The notes below the pieces were generated by a model that worked only from the letters and a program-made list of their open reading frames with translations, was not told where the DNA came from and did not search any database. A program made the position numbers and the translations under genes. This document shows, piece after piece, positions 18,959 to 31,570 of a DNA stretch of 64,000 nucleotides. This stretch comes from Actinernus sp. WN-2022 (lineage: Eukaryota > Cnidaria > Anthozoa > Actiniaria > Actinernidae), in assembly GCA_030867875.1 (NCBI GenBank), contig JAOWCC010000026.1:819001-883000 (forward strand). Direction: 5' to 3'. Position 1 is the stretch's first letter. Every line of letters begins with the position of its first letter.

Positions 18959-21366
18959 GAGCGCTTTTAGAGCGAATTGAGGCGCTTGACCGTTCTAGAA
19001 GAGGTTATACGGCATCACTCACTCGAGTGATAAACGAAGTTGACATTGCAATAGAAGACTTTGCAAATGTAGTTAAGGTGCAGGGACTTCAGTCTCGACT
19101 AGAAGCAACATGGAAAAAATACTGTAGGTGTTGTGATGAGTACGATTACATTGATCATGATAGTGAAAAGTATGAAGAAGTACGGAATCAATTCAAATTC
19201 CAGTCACTTAGAAAGAGGAATTATGAGCTGAAATTAGAGCAATACCTAGCAAATGCCAGAATATATTTTGACGGACAGGTGGCTGAGGAAATAAACACGC
19301 CCCGGCAAGCCTCGTCCAAGAGTTCAGTCGGGTCGGCAGTGAGTCTAGCCTCAGGAACGAGTACCTCAAGCTCAAGGAGGTACAAAGTGAGACTCGCTGC
19401 TGCAAAGGCTGCTCTAGCCGAACAACAAGCTGAGAAAAGGAAAGGGCGAACGATTGAAGCTGAAATGAAGCGTGTAGAAATCGAAATAAAACAGAAGGAA
19501 CTCGAACTAAGAAACCGCCTTGAGCTGACTAGACTTAAGGCCGATGGTGAACTGGCCGAAGCCAAGGACAAGGCCGAACTAGCTAGGCTTGAGTTTTTTT
19601 ATGACAGAAGAGCCCTTAGACCCTGGCAGTGATCTGGTGACTCAGGCTCAGTCTCGTGCCCAGTCTCCCATGCCACCAACCATGACAGAAAGGGAAACAG
19701 AAATCGTAGAGTCCCCATCTCTCTCAGAGCCAACTGTACAAATCGAACCCCCGCCAACCCCTCAACAAAGGGATCGCCCTGGTCCCCCGGGTGGTAACCT
19801 CTCACCCCACACTTCTACGCCCCTTGTGGCCCTGCCCTGGGGTCCTGATGGTACTCGCCATATCGGAGTCCAATCAACTGTTTCTCCCTTGTATAACCCC
19901 CTCATGGCCTTGCCACATGTGTCTGAAAGTCTTCGCCCCACTAGAGCCAAGTCTCCTGTGTGCACGCCCCTCATGGCCTTGCCACATGTGTCTGAAAGTC
20001 TTCGCCCCACTAGAGCCCAGTCTCCTGTGTGCACGCCCCTCGTGGCCTCAACCCATGTGTCTGAAAGTCTTCGTCTCACTGGAGCCCAGTCTCCTGTGTG
20101 TACGCCCCTCGTGGACTCACTCCATGTGTCTGAAAGTCTTCGCCCCACTGGAGCCCAGTCTCCCGTGTGCACGCCCCTCGTGGCCTCAACCCATGTGTCG
20201 GAAGGTCTTCACCCTGCTGGAGCCCAGTCTACCGCGTCTGCTGTGTATACACCCCCTATGGCCACACCATGGGGGTTGGATGGTCTTCGCCCAGCCGGTG
20301 TCCAGCCAACAGTGTACCCTGTGTCCAGATCCCCAGCCTGGGGGTCTGATGGCCTCTGCCCAGCCAGAGACCAGGTTGTGGAGCAACAACAAATGCCGAT
20401 GGTAAGTGGCATGATGAGCGAAACTCTGCTCACTTCCATTGCTGCAACAATGGAGAAAATCAGCATGTCCCACGATCTCCCGAAGGTGAGAGTGCAGAAG
20501 TTCGATGGCTCTCCCGAGAAATTCCCAGTTTTCAAACAAAGATTCCATCAGATGGTGGGATCTAGACCTCTTGATGACACTGTAAAAATGGCCATGTTGC
20601 TGCAGTTCTTGGAGGGCCCCGCCCTTCAAGCGGTTGAAAGGTATGAGGCCCTCCCGGGTGACCTTCGTAGTGCGATGAACACTCTTGAGGACCGGTTTGG
20701 TCGCCCATCACAGGTCGTGCGTGCAAGTGTTGAAAAATTTACCAAAGGTCCCCCTATCCAAAGAAACGACAATGAAGGCCTGCGACGCCTTGCAGACACA
20801 GCACAGGTGACATATGATACCCTAAAGGCTATGGGATTCCTTGGAGAAATGAGCACTGACAATCTAGAGAAAGTCATAGCACGCTTGCCGCAGTGGGCAC
20901 ACACTAGATTTGCAGAACACCTTAGGAAACTAGATCGGAACGGGCAAATAATGCCAACATTTAGGAATGTAGTCGAATTCCTGAAGGATAGAGCCGATGT
21001 TGCTAATCACCCTTTCTTTTCTAAGTCTGGAAACCCACTAGCATCCCACAATCCATCGAAATCGAAGGCACCAACAAATAGAGCTATGACCTACGCTACT
21101 AACGCAGATATAGCTGAACCCGCCTGCCCGCTGTGTAATCAGTCGCATCGCTTATACCGTTGTGAATCGGTCAAGGCAAAGTCGCCGAAGGATCGTAGCG
21201 AGTTTGTCAAATAGAAGAGAATTTGTTTCAATTGCATCAGTTCAACCAAGCATATCGCTACTATGTGTAAATCTTCCATCCGATGCCGAGCGGAAGGCTG
21301 CGGCAAACCACACCACACCATGCTACACCTGAAGGAAGCCGCCCAACCTAAGAAAGGGACTCCCCC
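18959..21366 (+). pseudogene. BEL/Pao gag, broken
   Basis: Continues the gag frame begun at 3189. The first part (to about 19600) is helical and charged (QAEKRKGRTIEAEMKRVEI). After a frameshift at the T-run near 19592-19598 comes a Pro/Ser-rich section with 69-bp coding repeats, then the gag core (VQKFDGSPEKFPVFKQRF; LLQFLEGPALQAVERYEAL), typical of BEL/Pao (DUF1759-like). CPLCNQSHRLYRC and, past an in-frame TAG at 21212, CFNC...H...C zinc-knuckle patterns follow. It would package element RNA; now non-functional. Confidence 0.88.
19880..20230 (+). repeat. 69-bp coding minisatellite in BEL gag
   Basis: Five to six tandem copies of a 69-bp unit encoding roughly SPVCTPLVASTHVSESLRPT. Unit length is a multiple of three, so copy number can vary without breaking the frame. 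Confidence 0.85.
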
Positions 21367-24300
21367 GTGAATAAGGATTCCGGAAACAGCAATCACGTTG
21401 AAGCTAACCCTCTTCCAGCAGAAGACGCTGCACATGGATCATATTCTACAACCACCGCCGATGACATGCAGGAGGTTCTGCTTCAGGTCATCCCCCTAAA
21501 GGTGATCGGAGACAATGGTGAAGTGAAGACAACCTACGCTTTAATAGATTCTGGTTCTGACATTACCATGATAGACCCCTCGTTAGCAAGGGAAATGAAC
21601 ATGAAGGGAACCACAAGCAGATTCTCGCTCAACACAGTGAATGATAACAACATACAAGAAGAAGGAGTTAAGGTCAACTTCAGTATCGCGCCTGTGAGTG
21701 GTGACGACGACGACATAATTAAAGTCGGAGCCGCATGGGCTGTGAAATACCTCACTATACCACTTAAGCACCAGAAGTTAACAAGGCACGTCGAGCAGTG
21801 GCCGCACTTACGACACGTGCGTTTTCCGGAAATAGAAAGGAAGAAGATTTCGGTCCTACTTGGCACCAACGTCCAAGAAGTGTTCATACCCCTTGAAGTG
21901 AAGAAAGGAAGACCAAATGAACCCCTAGCCATTAGATCGCGTCTGGGCTGGAGCATTCTTGGTGGTTGCTCGGGTTGTAGCACGAACAGACACTTTAACT
22001 CTAACTTCATCAACTCTGAAGACATATCACTTGACCGTCAAGTAGAAGAATTTTGTAAGTCCGAGTCGTACGGTACAAATAGGCGAGACGCCAAGTCAAT
22101 GTCTGTTGAGGACCGCGAGGCTATGAAGATCATCGACGATACAATCAGTAAGAATGAAGGTCATTACCAGATGGGACTATTGTGGAAACATGAGCATCCT
22201 AACTTGCCTTACAACCGAAGCCTTGCGAAGTCGAGGTTACGTCATCTGAAGAAGCGTTTTCTCCGTGACCCAGACCTAGCAGTGAAATATAAGGCCGTCA
22301 TAGAAGAATATCTGTCCAAAGGGTACGCGAGAAGATTGACGGATGAAGAAGCCGCTGAAAGAAGTGACATTACGTGGTACTTACCTCATCACCCTGTGTG
22401 CAACTCAAATAAGCCAGGCAAGGTGAGGGTTGTGTTTGACGCTGCAGCGAGGTTTTCCGGCTTGTCTCTTAACGACAAGCTACTCCAGGGCCCGTGCCTT
22501 ATCAACGATCTACCAGGAGTCCTGATGAGGTTCCGACAAGGAGAGGTAGCGTTTACCGCCGACATCGAAGCGATGTTCTACCAAGTAAAGGTAGCTCCAT
22601 GTGATACAGACGCCCTACGATTCCTTTGGTGGTCCAGCAGTATCGATGCACCACCAGAAGAGTACCAAATGCTCGTCCATATTTTCGGAGCGACGTCATC
22701 ACCATGCTGTGCTAATAAGGCTCTGAAAATGACAGCAGATGCCAATGAAGATAAGTACGACCCCGAGGTTATCAGTGCCGTACGAAGGAACTTTTACGTT
22801 GATGACGTATTGAAATCAACAGCCACAAAGGAGGAAGCTGTGAAGCTAGCTGTGGGCCTAATTGGACTGCTGAAGGAAGGAGGTTTTCACCTAACTAAGT
22901 TCACCAGTAACAACCGTGAAGTTCTGGCATCCATACCCGTTGTCGAGAGAGCGAACCCAAATCTTGACTTGGATCTTGACCAACTTCCCATTCAGATAGC
23001 GCTTGGCATATGCTGGGATGCCGAGTCTGACACCGTCCAGTTCAAGGCTTTGCCAACCGAGAAGCCGCCCACGAAACGTGGAATACTGTCTGTCATGAGT
23101 TCTCTCTTCGATCCTCTTGGCTTCCTCTCGCCGCTTATTCTGTCGATCAAGGTGCTGTTACAGGAGCTATGGAGGATGAACTGTCCTTGGGATGATGATA
23201 TTCCAGAGCCATACTTATCGAAATGGCGGAAATGGGTGGAGTCCCTGCCTCGTATTATCCATGTTAGGCTTCCAAGATGTTATAAGCCTTCCGATCTTGG
23301 AACCATCTGCGAGACCCAGATCCACCACTTCTCAGATGCGTCTAGACGGGGATATGCCGCTGTTTCCTTCCTCAGAATGACCAATGAGCAAGGGAAAGTG
23401 CACTGTGTCTTCATCATGGGGAAGGCGCGGAATGCCCCAATGAAGGACTGGTCCATACCACGTCTAGAGTTGCAGGCGGCAGTACTAGCGACACGATTGT
23501 ACAGAGTGATCTCAGAGGAACTTGACATACCTATAGACGACGTGTACTTCTGGTCAGATTCGATGATAACCCTACAGTACATCAAGAACAGGAGGAGAAG
23601 GTTCCAGACCTTCGTCGCAAATCGCCATACAGAAATTCAAGATATCACCACGCCCGAACAGTGGCATCACGTCCCCGGAAAGTTGAACCCAGCTGACGAT
23701 GGATCGCGAGGGATGGATATCGAGTCGTTTATCCCAGGCTGTCGCTGGTGGTCCGGACCTGAGTTTCTTTGGCAGTCAGAAGACAAATGGCCAACTAAAG
23801 TCGTAGGAGAAGTTCCCGACGACGATGCAGAAGTCCGAAATGAGAAGAACTTGATGTCATCGAGCACACATCCGACTCCAGTTGACGATCTCTTGACACG
23901 TTTTTCGTCCTGGACTCGCTTGGTAAGAGTGATGACATGGCTGCTACGATTCGTGGGACGGATCAAGGGAACAAAGAGCATGCAGGGTTCCGGAAGAACA
24001 CTTACCCTTGCTGAGATACATCACGCCAGTGACGTTATTGTACAACTCGTACAGCGTCAATGCTTCCAGGAGGAACTACTTGCCTTGCAAAGTGGAGGAC
24101 AAGTTAAAGTGAGCAGCAAGTTAGCTACGTTGAACCCTACTCTAGTTGAAGGAGTTGTACGAGTGGGTGGGAGAGTTCATCGCGCACCGATATCGTTCAA
24201 TGCTGCGCATCCGATGGTCCTTCCAAAGGATCATCTGGTATCCAGGTTAATTGTACGCTACTATCACAAGATTCTAGGTCATGCTGGACGGAGCATGTAA
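21367..24300 (+). pseudogene. BEL/Pao pol: protease, reverse transcriptase, RNase H
   Basis: 977 codons open. Aspartic protease-like [13 protein letters not shown] at residues 58-70; RT with [15 protein letters not shown] and catalytic FYVDDVL near 475-481; the BEL/Pao-specific region after RT ([19 protein letters not shown]); RNase H beginning [14 protein letters not shown] near 650; an integrase zinc-binding start ([10 protein letters not shown]) at the end. The first codon is not ATG, and the frame is shifted relative to gag by a nearby indel. It ends at a frameshift at 24298-24300. Confidence 0.93.
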
Positions 24301-25382
24301 TGTCGGATATGCGTCAACGTTTCTGGATCTTACGAGGGAGAGCATTGGTTCGGCAAGTGTTGCATGTGTGTGTCGACTGTCGCAAGCGCAACGCCCCTAC
24401 TATGCAGCAAATGATGGCGGACCTGCCAAAGGAGAGACTCGTGCCATACGAGGCACCATTTACGTACACTGGCGTTGACTTCTTCGGACCCTTCCATGTC
24501 AAGCGTGGCCGCGGTACCGAGAAGGTGTATGGATGCATATTTGTGTGCTTCAACAGTCGAGCTGTCCATGTAGAAGATGTCAGTTCCCTAGAAACTGACG
24601 CGTTCATTCAAGCACTTAGAAGTTTCATGTCCCTACGTGGATTCCCGAAAGAGATATGGAGCGACAATGGGACCAACTTCACAGGAGCTGAAAGAGAACA
24701 GAAACGCTCAATTCGAGAGCTCGATAAGGAAGCAGTCAAGAAGGAGCTGCACCAGATTGAGACGTGGAGTGGTATAGCTGTCCAATCGTAAGATGGCGGT
24801 TCCAGCCCCCGGCAGCAAGTCACATGTCGGGTGTCTGGGAGCGACTTATACGGAGTGTGCGTAAGTCAATGAAGGCTGTTCTAGGCAACCCCGCCGCGCT
24901 GGTGAGCCGAGAAACACTTAGGACAGTGGTTTGCCGAAGTTATATCCATCCTAAACAGTCGCCCGATCTGTCCTAACAGCGACGACCTGAGTGATTTGGA
25001 GCCTCTCACGCCAAATCACCTGCTACTGCAGAGAAAGAATATTCTTCTTCCCCCTGGAGTGTTCGCCAATGAGGACTTGTACTTACGTAAGCAGTGGAGA
25101 TGCGCACAGTTCCTAGCGGACTGCTTCTGGTCAAGGTGGATAAAGGAGTACATACCAACGTTGCAGCAAAGTCAGAAATGGGTCCTCCCAAAGAGGAACC
25201 TTGCAGTGAACGATCTAGTTCTTGTCGCAGACAACTGTGTACCCGGAGCCGATGGCTGCTTGAAGAGTCGTCAGGTTCTTCCCAGGAGAGACTCCCGTGT
25301 GCGTGCTGCTGAAGTGAAGACGAAGAACTCCACGCTCGTTCGTCCGGTGACCAAGCTGTGTCTCCTCGAGGAATCGGCATAA
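24300..25382 (+). pseudogene. BEL/Pao integrase, fragmented
   Basis: The first piece has [10 protein letters not shown] (zinc site), [12 protein letters not shown] (first Asp) and [10 protein letters not shown] (second Asp). A frameshift near 24780 puts the third-residue region ([11 protein letters not shown]) in another frame. A C-terminal tail ([12 protein letters not shown]...LVLVADN) typical of BEL/Pao integrases (DUF5641-like) runs to 25382. Not functional as read. Confidence 0.9.
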
Positions 25383-25567
25383 CGTGGACACGAGAAAGAC
25401 TAGACGATCGCAGACTGCTTAGCGAAGGATACCATCGTTTAAGGAACATTTAGGAACACTCGAACTGTTGTTATTATTAGTTTCTCATACGCATGTACGG
25501 GGCGTATCGTTACGTTGTTATTCAATTTACTGCATGGCTCGTAACCATTAAGCCTGGCCCCCCAGGA

Positions 25568-25947
25568 TGTTGAGGCCATGCTCAACAATTGTGTTCTTCA
25601 GTGTCCCGTTACGTCCCGCGCGTGTCCCGTAACTTGTTGTTGGCCCGTGATGCCTTGCGCTTTAAGATGTGCTTTTGCTGAGCTGTGAGTTTTGTGTTAC
25701 GTGTGTCGCCAGCCGTGTGTTCGTCCATTTATCCGCTCAAGTTTCTTTGGCTTTATGTTTGTGATATCACCTGCTAGAAGTTAAGCATTGTGTGTAAGTT
25801 CTGTTTATGTGTTTTTCCAGGTTTTTACCGTCAAATCCGACAAATCTACTCAAATAGTGAGGATCACAAGTCCATGTAAACCGTGAGTCAGATCCTTGAA
25901 GTCAAACCATTAAACACGTTAAACCATTTTGATCCGCTGGCGATACA
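25568..25947 (+). repeat. BEL/Pao 3' LTR
   Basis: 380 bp, starts TGTTGAGG, ends GATACA, followed by the duplication ataac (25948-25952). Near-identical to 2757-3144 apart from a short deletion and scattered substitutions. No clear polypurine tract precedes it (sequence is C-rich: cctggccccccagga). Confidence 0.93.
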
Positions 25948-25952
25948 ATAAC

Positions 25953-26586
25953 GGTATAATTTTTTAAGGAGAATCTCATGATTGACAGTATCAAAAGCTT
26001 TGGCAAAATCAAGAAATATCCCACACGTAATGTCCTTTTTATCAATTGCCATCTTAAGAGTATCCGTAATATCAAGTATTGCCTATTCAGTACAGTGTTT
26101 TTTTCTAAAGCCAAATTGATATTCAAATAGAATTTTGTGCTTATCTAAGAATTGAATAAGCTGGTTATAAACTATTCTTTCTAATAGCTTACTAAAGGAG
26201 AAAGTGTTGCAATAGGTGTGTAATTAGCTGGGTCAGTAAAAATAGCACTCTTAAAGACTGGAGTGACTCGTGGAATATTAAAAATATCTGGTACAACCCC
26301 TGTTAGTATTGATTGGTTATATAAATAAGTAAAGGGTATTGCCAGTTGCTCTTTAGCAAATTTAATCAGTTTATTTGGGATATCTAGTGAGGCTTTTTAA
26401 TCACTTAAACTTGAGAACATTTGACTAACTTCTTCCCTTGTAACTGGAGACATAACAACGCTAGAGATAGGTGAATTACGTATATATTGTGCTGGGCTTT
26501 CATTAGTAGTTTCAATTAGTCCAGAGAGCTCAGAGCCAACTGAGATAAAATGTTGATTAAACTGTTCTGCAATCTTGTGCTTATTA
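25953..26586 (-). pseudogene. LINE reverse transcriptase, N-terminal half
   Basis: Minus-strand pieces KIAEQFNQHFISVGSEL, FNIPRVTPVFKSAIF, ILFEYQFGFRKKHCTEQAI and LDFAKAFDTVNHEILLKKL are the first RT blocks of a LINE, with a stop and frameshifts. The last block runs straight into the BEL boundary and continues at 2756. At 26586 the sequence is cut by another repeat. Confidence 0.85.
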
Positions 26587-27700
26587 CTCGGGCCAGCGTA
26601 GGCTGGGCCCGAGTCAAGTTTCGCAAGTGTTTATTATTTTTATTTTTATTATTTTCTGTGTCGAGCTTTCGCGCGGTCAACCAATCACACTGCACGCGTT
26701 GACTCAACACGTGACAGGATGAACCAATCAGATTCGATATCGCTCGGGATACTTAATTTATAAACACAGTTAAAACAAGATCGCGGAAACCCGGGATTCG
26801 GTAGCCTGATTTTCAGATGGTACGAGGTCGTCCGCTCTCACTTCTCTCAAATATAAACAGCTTAATGTTTTATTTAACTTCATTCGTGGGAAATATTTAA
26901 ATTCATTCGTGGAAAGCCTTCCAACAGGCTCAGGATATTGCAACTGGTGCCCTTGTCGGAGCCGACGAACACACAAGAGTCAAGAGTGTTTCTTCGATGG
27001 ATTTCAGTGGCAAGATGTTGAGTTTTTCTAGAAGAACTTTGGATGGAAATGTCTCACATTTTACGAAAGGATTAGGGATTATAGGTGGCGCTCCTGATCG
27101 CATGTGGCCTGACGTTGTGAAATATTTGTACCGAAATGTAAGTAAAACAACAAAACTTACCAGTTGAGTTTACATTGTTGTTATTTAATATTCGTTTCTG
27201 TTAAAAGTAATGGCATCAGCAGTAAATGACCCGATTCCTGTTGTTCTAGGCCAGCGTCGGCATCTCGGTGATAGAAAAAACGAGTGGATCGAAGCCGTTT
27301 ATATTTTTGTCGTCACGCAGTTTTATGTTTGCCGACGATTGATACGATCGAACGGGCTTGAAACTCCGGCTTTGACTTCTTATTATTTTGCTAAACTGCA
27401 CAGAAGACCTTGAAATTACCGTTCAATAAATCTACCTTAATTTATCCAAAAGAAAGTTTTGATTTATATCCCCGAAGAAGGAAATTTATTTTATTTTCTC
27501 TTCTTGCTGTTAACAATAGGAAATGGACAATCTGAAATGGACAATCTGAAATCTACAACGTATACCGTCTCGTTTTTCTCGGACAATGGAAATCGAGATA
27601 CCGTGGCGCATGTAATCTCGGTGGCAGGAAAGAGGTCGGGCGGAACTTCTCGAAACGAGCGATAGTATTAATTGGTCTACCCAACAATAGAAAACACCCT
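26587..27700 (+). repeat. Dispersed repeat (ctcgggcc family), copy 1
   Basis: Begins with a small hairpin, ctcgggccagcg...gctgggcccgag, and shares many blocks with 59950-61960 (aatgttttatttaacttcat; gtcgtcacgcagttttatgt; taccgtctcgtttttctcgg). It interrupts the LINE at 26586. Family unknown; the short ORFs inside have no recognisable domain. Confidence 0.75.
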
Positions 27701-28422
27701 AACCTTTAGAAAGTGCAGTACAAAAACCATAGAGTATAGTATTATGGGTGCAATCAGAATACAGGTCTCGAGAGGTTCAGTGCTACCGATCTGAGGAAAG
27801 GCTCGCAGGGTAGGAGGGCCACACATTTCTCTGTGTATACTAGTTTAATAGTGTTACCCTCTTTAAATAGTTATTTTCCAAGTGGTGTACATGCATGAAA
27901 TCAACGCACACAATATTTTATTAAACATTAGGGACTAGTCAAAAATTAGCAGGGGAGATGCAGGGGGGGGGGGGGGTGTCGATAATGAAATAAAAAAATA
28001 AAAAAAATATAACCCTCCCTGGACAATGAGTATGAAATATTTTGACCGTTTCTCCCCTATAACCATCCCTTTTTCAGTTCCCCATGATTTATGACCCTCC
28101 ATTTTGGGGGATTCAAAACAATTTTACCCTCCATCTCAACCCCCTCCCCCCTGCTAATTTCTGACCAGTCCCTTCAGCGACAACCCTCATGAAACCCCGA
28201 TTTAATTATCAGTAAAACTTTGTAATTAGAAGCTCCCGTAAGGGACCGTGACCACCTTTGGGGGTTGAGAATTGGAAGGTGGAAAATAGCATTTACAAAA
28301 CAGGTTTTGTTAACAACACTACCGATCTCATACAAGTGCCTTTAAATATATGAATTAAGATTTGTTTGCCATCTAGTACACCCATGTGATAGCAATCATG
28401 TAAATTATCACAAGCATGAGTA

Positions 28423-28852
28423 GTGAATCCCCGGGGGGGGGACTCTCCATAACAGTAGACGGGGGTGATCGTCCTATCCCTTAGGGTATAAAATTCTACC
28501 ATCTGCTATCCCTTAGGGGTGTTCAAAGAGTCTGCTATCCCTTAGGATCATCCTATCCAAAAAAAAGCCGGACTTGAAGACTGGATGACAGCACTCTCAA
28601 CAGTCACCAGAAAAGAGATGCGCTCGATGGCGGTGTCTTAAGGACCGTAATAAAAATTCAGGAAAACTGAAAATGTGTTTGTTTTATTGCTATCTCTTAG
28701 GGTTAAAAATTTCTTCGGCCACACCCAATGTGCTATCTCTTAGGGGTAAATTTGCTGTTGACCACACCCAATGTGCTATCCCTTACGGTTAAAATTGATT
28801 TTGCCGACGATCACCCCCGTCTACTGTTATGGAGAGTCCCCCCCCCCCGGGA
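28423..28852. mobile_element. G/C-tract MITE with TIRs
   Basis: The end cccgggggggggactctcca is matched inverted by tggagagtcccccccccccg, and the arm continues taacagtagacgggggtgat. agtgaat occurs on both sides and only once in the empty homologous site near 30248, so it is a 7-8 bp target duplication, hAT-like. The interior is made of repeated tatcccttagg units. No ORF. Confidence 0.8.
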
Positions 28853-29323
28853 GTGAATCAATTATCCTGCTCCCCTAGCTAGCACAAACCATTAGGGCAC
28901 CCAACAAAGTTTTCGGTTAAAAAGCTGTTCGGGAGAGTAAGTTAGCCTAAAACTTTCGGATTTGAAAAAAATGTCCCTATCAATTTTTTTCTGAAATACT
29001 GGCTAGAAAATTTGTTTTCAATCCCTAGAAAATTATAGAAGACAAGCATACATGTGTGCAGAACTCGCACTCAGGCATGATCGAAAAGTGCTTCGATACT
29101 GTATACAAAGCTATGACAGGAGTTAAACTAGAAGTAATCAGAGATTATCAAAGTGCATTCAACATATTTTTATAAGAGAAAGGACTGGGCTTCCTGTGGT
29201 AACACAAAAGGCTGAAAGATTGCTGCAATGATGTGGACAGTGTAAATAATCCTGATCAAAAATGCTTGTTTTTAACTAATTTTGAATGTATTGACTTATA
29301 TGTAATATAAAAGGGGATGTATC

Positions 29324-29480
29324 TGGGTATAAAACTGTAATTATCTTTGTGTAACATTAAATCATCGGATGCGATGCTTATGTGGCTATATATCTACATA
29401 CATGTACGGTAGATATAGCCACATAAGCATCGCATCCGATGATTTAATGTTACACAAAGATAATTACAGTTTTATACCCA
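29324..29480. repeat. Long near-perfect palindrome
   Basis: Arms of about 72 bp, starting tgggtataaaactgtaatta and ending with its complement, with a loop of about 12 bp (acatacatgtac). The arms look identical by eye, which implies recent origin or gene conversion. Confidence 0.88.
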
Positions 29481-30571
29481 TGTGTGTTTCATGTGGTTAT
29501 CATTCATTTGAGCATTCGTAGCACATTTTGCAGTGTTGTATACAGTGTAAAGCAATAGTTGGAGTCAACCCTATAGCTAGCTACAGCTATTCAGATGTGT
29601 ATAAACTGCATTCAATTAATCATTCGTGTTCACTATTTATCACTGGTCTTGTGTTGCCACATGTATATTTTCTCAAACACATGTAGCTACTGTTAATGTT
29701 ACAAACATGGCTGCAATTTGCTTTCTGCTTTCCATGGAAGTTCGCATCACAGGCACCATGTAAAATAGGATTCTTTTTACATGACTAATATAATATTCTT
29801 ATTATATGGCTTCTCTGGAGACAAAGAATCACAATTCTTCTTCAAAAGAATTTATATATGTAACTCTTGTAAAAAGAATCTAAAGTAATTTATTCTTCTC
29901 TCAAAGCCAGGCTAAAAATATTAGGGACTAGTCAAAAATTTGCAGGGGAGATGCAAGGGTGGGGGGGGGGGGGGGGGGGGTGTGTGGGTAGAGAATGAAA
30001 TAAAAAAATATCCCTCCCTGGACAATGACCCTTTCTCCCATATTATCACCCCTTTTTTCAGTTCCCATGATTTATGACCCTCCATTTTTGGGGATTCAAA
30101 AAAATCTCAACCTCCTCCCGGCCATGCTAATTTCTGACCAGTCCCTTCAGTGACAACCCTCATGAAGCCTCAATTTAATTATCAGTAAAACTTTGTAATT
30201 AGAAGCTCCCATATGTGATTGCAATGTAAATTATCACAAGCATGAGTAGTGAAACAATTATCCTGCTCCCCTAGCACAAACCATGTATGACACAAAAATA
30301 TGCTAGAACTCCATGTATTAATTAAAAGTGGCCCAAGTTAAGGTTGTATTTATTCGTTATGCTCTTTTGACATTAAGAATAATTCTTCAAATGGCACCAT
30401 TTTTTTATTTCTACTACATGTTTAATAACACAATTCTCTGCTGTACAAAAATTATTAGAACATTGTATTGACGATTTCCTGTCTTAAAGTTTGGAAACGT
30501 AACACATGCATTTGATGCTAGAAACTAATTTCAAGTGCCATTTTTAATGTTTTCACAAAGTCATCAATTCT

Positions 30572-31084
30572 TTACATGAATTGTTTTAGAACATTTTGCT
30601 CCTCCCTAACTGAAAGCCCGAGTATAATGCCCAACGGGCGTCTTGTTTGTATAAGTTTTATTATTCCTAACAACCTAGTTGTAATTGTCTGTCCCTTAGT
30701 TTTACGCTTAATTAAAGTACCATTCAATTTCCAGATTGCTTTTAAGTTATCTTTATACATTTGAAAATGTGTTACGTAATATTTCTTCTTACTTTCATTT
30801 TTTATCCAGTTAAGTTTATTAGAATAAGCCTTATATTTAGCTACCTTGATAGGATCACTACTTAAGAAGTGTGTACGATACATTTTTTGTTTAGTTGTTA
30901 TTGATTTAAGTATACCATTTGTTGTCCAAGGCTTGGACACTTTGATTTTACTTCTAACTGGTCTAACTGGTGCATGCTTATCTATTATGGTTTTAAGGGT
31001 ACTTATTGCATTGTAGCCAGCTTGATTTAGATTCACACTCTGAGTAAATAACTCATCCCAATTAACAGAGTCAATATCACTCAA
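30572..31084 (-). pseudogene. LINE ORF2 segment upstream of RT
   Basis: About 150 residues typical of the linker between endonuclease and RT in CR1/Jockey-type LINEs (DKHAPVRPVRSKIKVSKPW, then LIKRKTKGQT). It could be the upstream part of the LINE at 25953-26586, separated by about 4 kb of later repeats; the join is not certain because the frame at the junction cannot be proven. Confidence 0.75.
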
Positions 31085-31570
31085 ATATTCCTCTTTACGT
31101 ATTCATGACGTAACACTTTACCGCGTCAGGCAAAAAAGGGCCCGGACGACATAATATGTAAATGTATTTTGAAATTTTACCATGTTTTTCATACTTGTGG
31201 TGCGATTACAATATGCATCGTGAGCGCCACATTGTGCTACTAACAAGTAGTGTTCATTTCATGAAATTGACTAGTGAAATCGAAGACGAAATTTACGATA
31301 TTTTTACACAAGGGTGTGATCACAATTTTAGCAGACGCAAATGTTTCCTTATCATCAGACAATTCTTTCAAGGTGTAACTTATACTATTGCTCAAATCAT
31401 ATGAGCTACGGCGAGCAGAATGATTGCTGAAAAGACATTTTTTGGCCAAAAAGTGATCATCTGGTTCATCTTTTTTATAGTTTACTCTTTAAGGTGGCTC
31501 GCCTGGATTTTCCAGGGACGCACCATATCCACTTTGAACGGCTGATACTCCACTGTCAGAGCACGGTCGG

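Larger units (their letters stand above)
2757..25947 (+). mobile_element. BEL/Pao LTR retrotransposon, interrupted by Polinton A
   Basis: Bounded by direct LTRs (2757-3144 and 25568-25947), each beginning TGTTGAGG and ending GATACA, with the target duplication ataac on both sides. Without the Polinton it is about 7.4 kb. The internal region reads gag, zinc knuckles, protease, RT, RNase H and integrase, the BEL/Pao order. Several frameshifts and stops make it inactive. The LTRs differ by an 8-bp indel and roughly ten substitutions by eye, so it is not very recent. It sits inside a LINE in opposite orientation. Confidence 0.95.
27701..30570. repeat. Repeat-filled intergenic stretch
   Basis: No gene seen. 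It holds two diverged direct repeats starting with agggactagtcaaaaat, a G-run and ctgaccagtcccttcag (27928-28235 and 29930-30210), with a shared tail (aaattatcacaagcatgagt at about 28397 and 30228). The first copy carries the G/C-tract MITE at 28423-28852. A long perfect palindrome lies at 29324-29480. Confidence 0.7.

Noticed and set aside
26587..30622. One 4-kb DNA transposon with ctcgggc / gcccgag ends and TA duplication splitting the LINE
   Set aside because: The ends match only over about 8 bp, the inside is a mix of other repeats, and the LINE frame does not join cleanly when it is removed.
31162..31404. Host exon near 31240-31449
   Set aside because: Open frames on both strands, no splice signals or recognisable domain.
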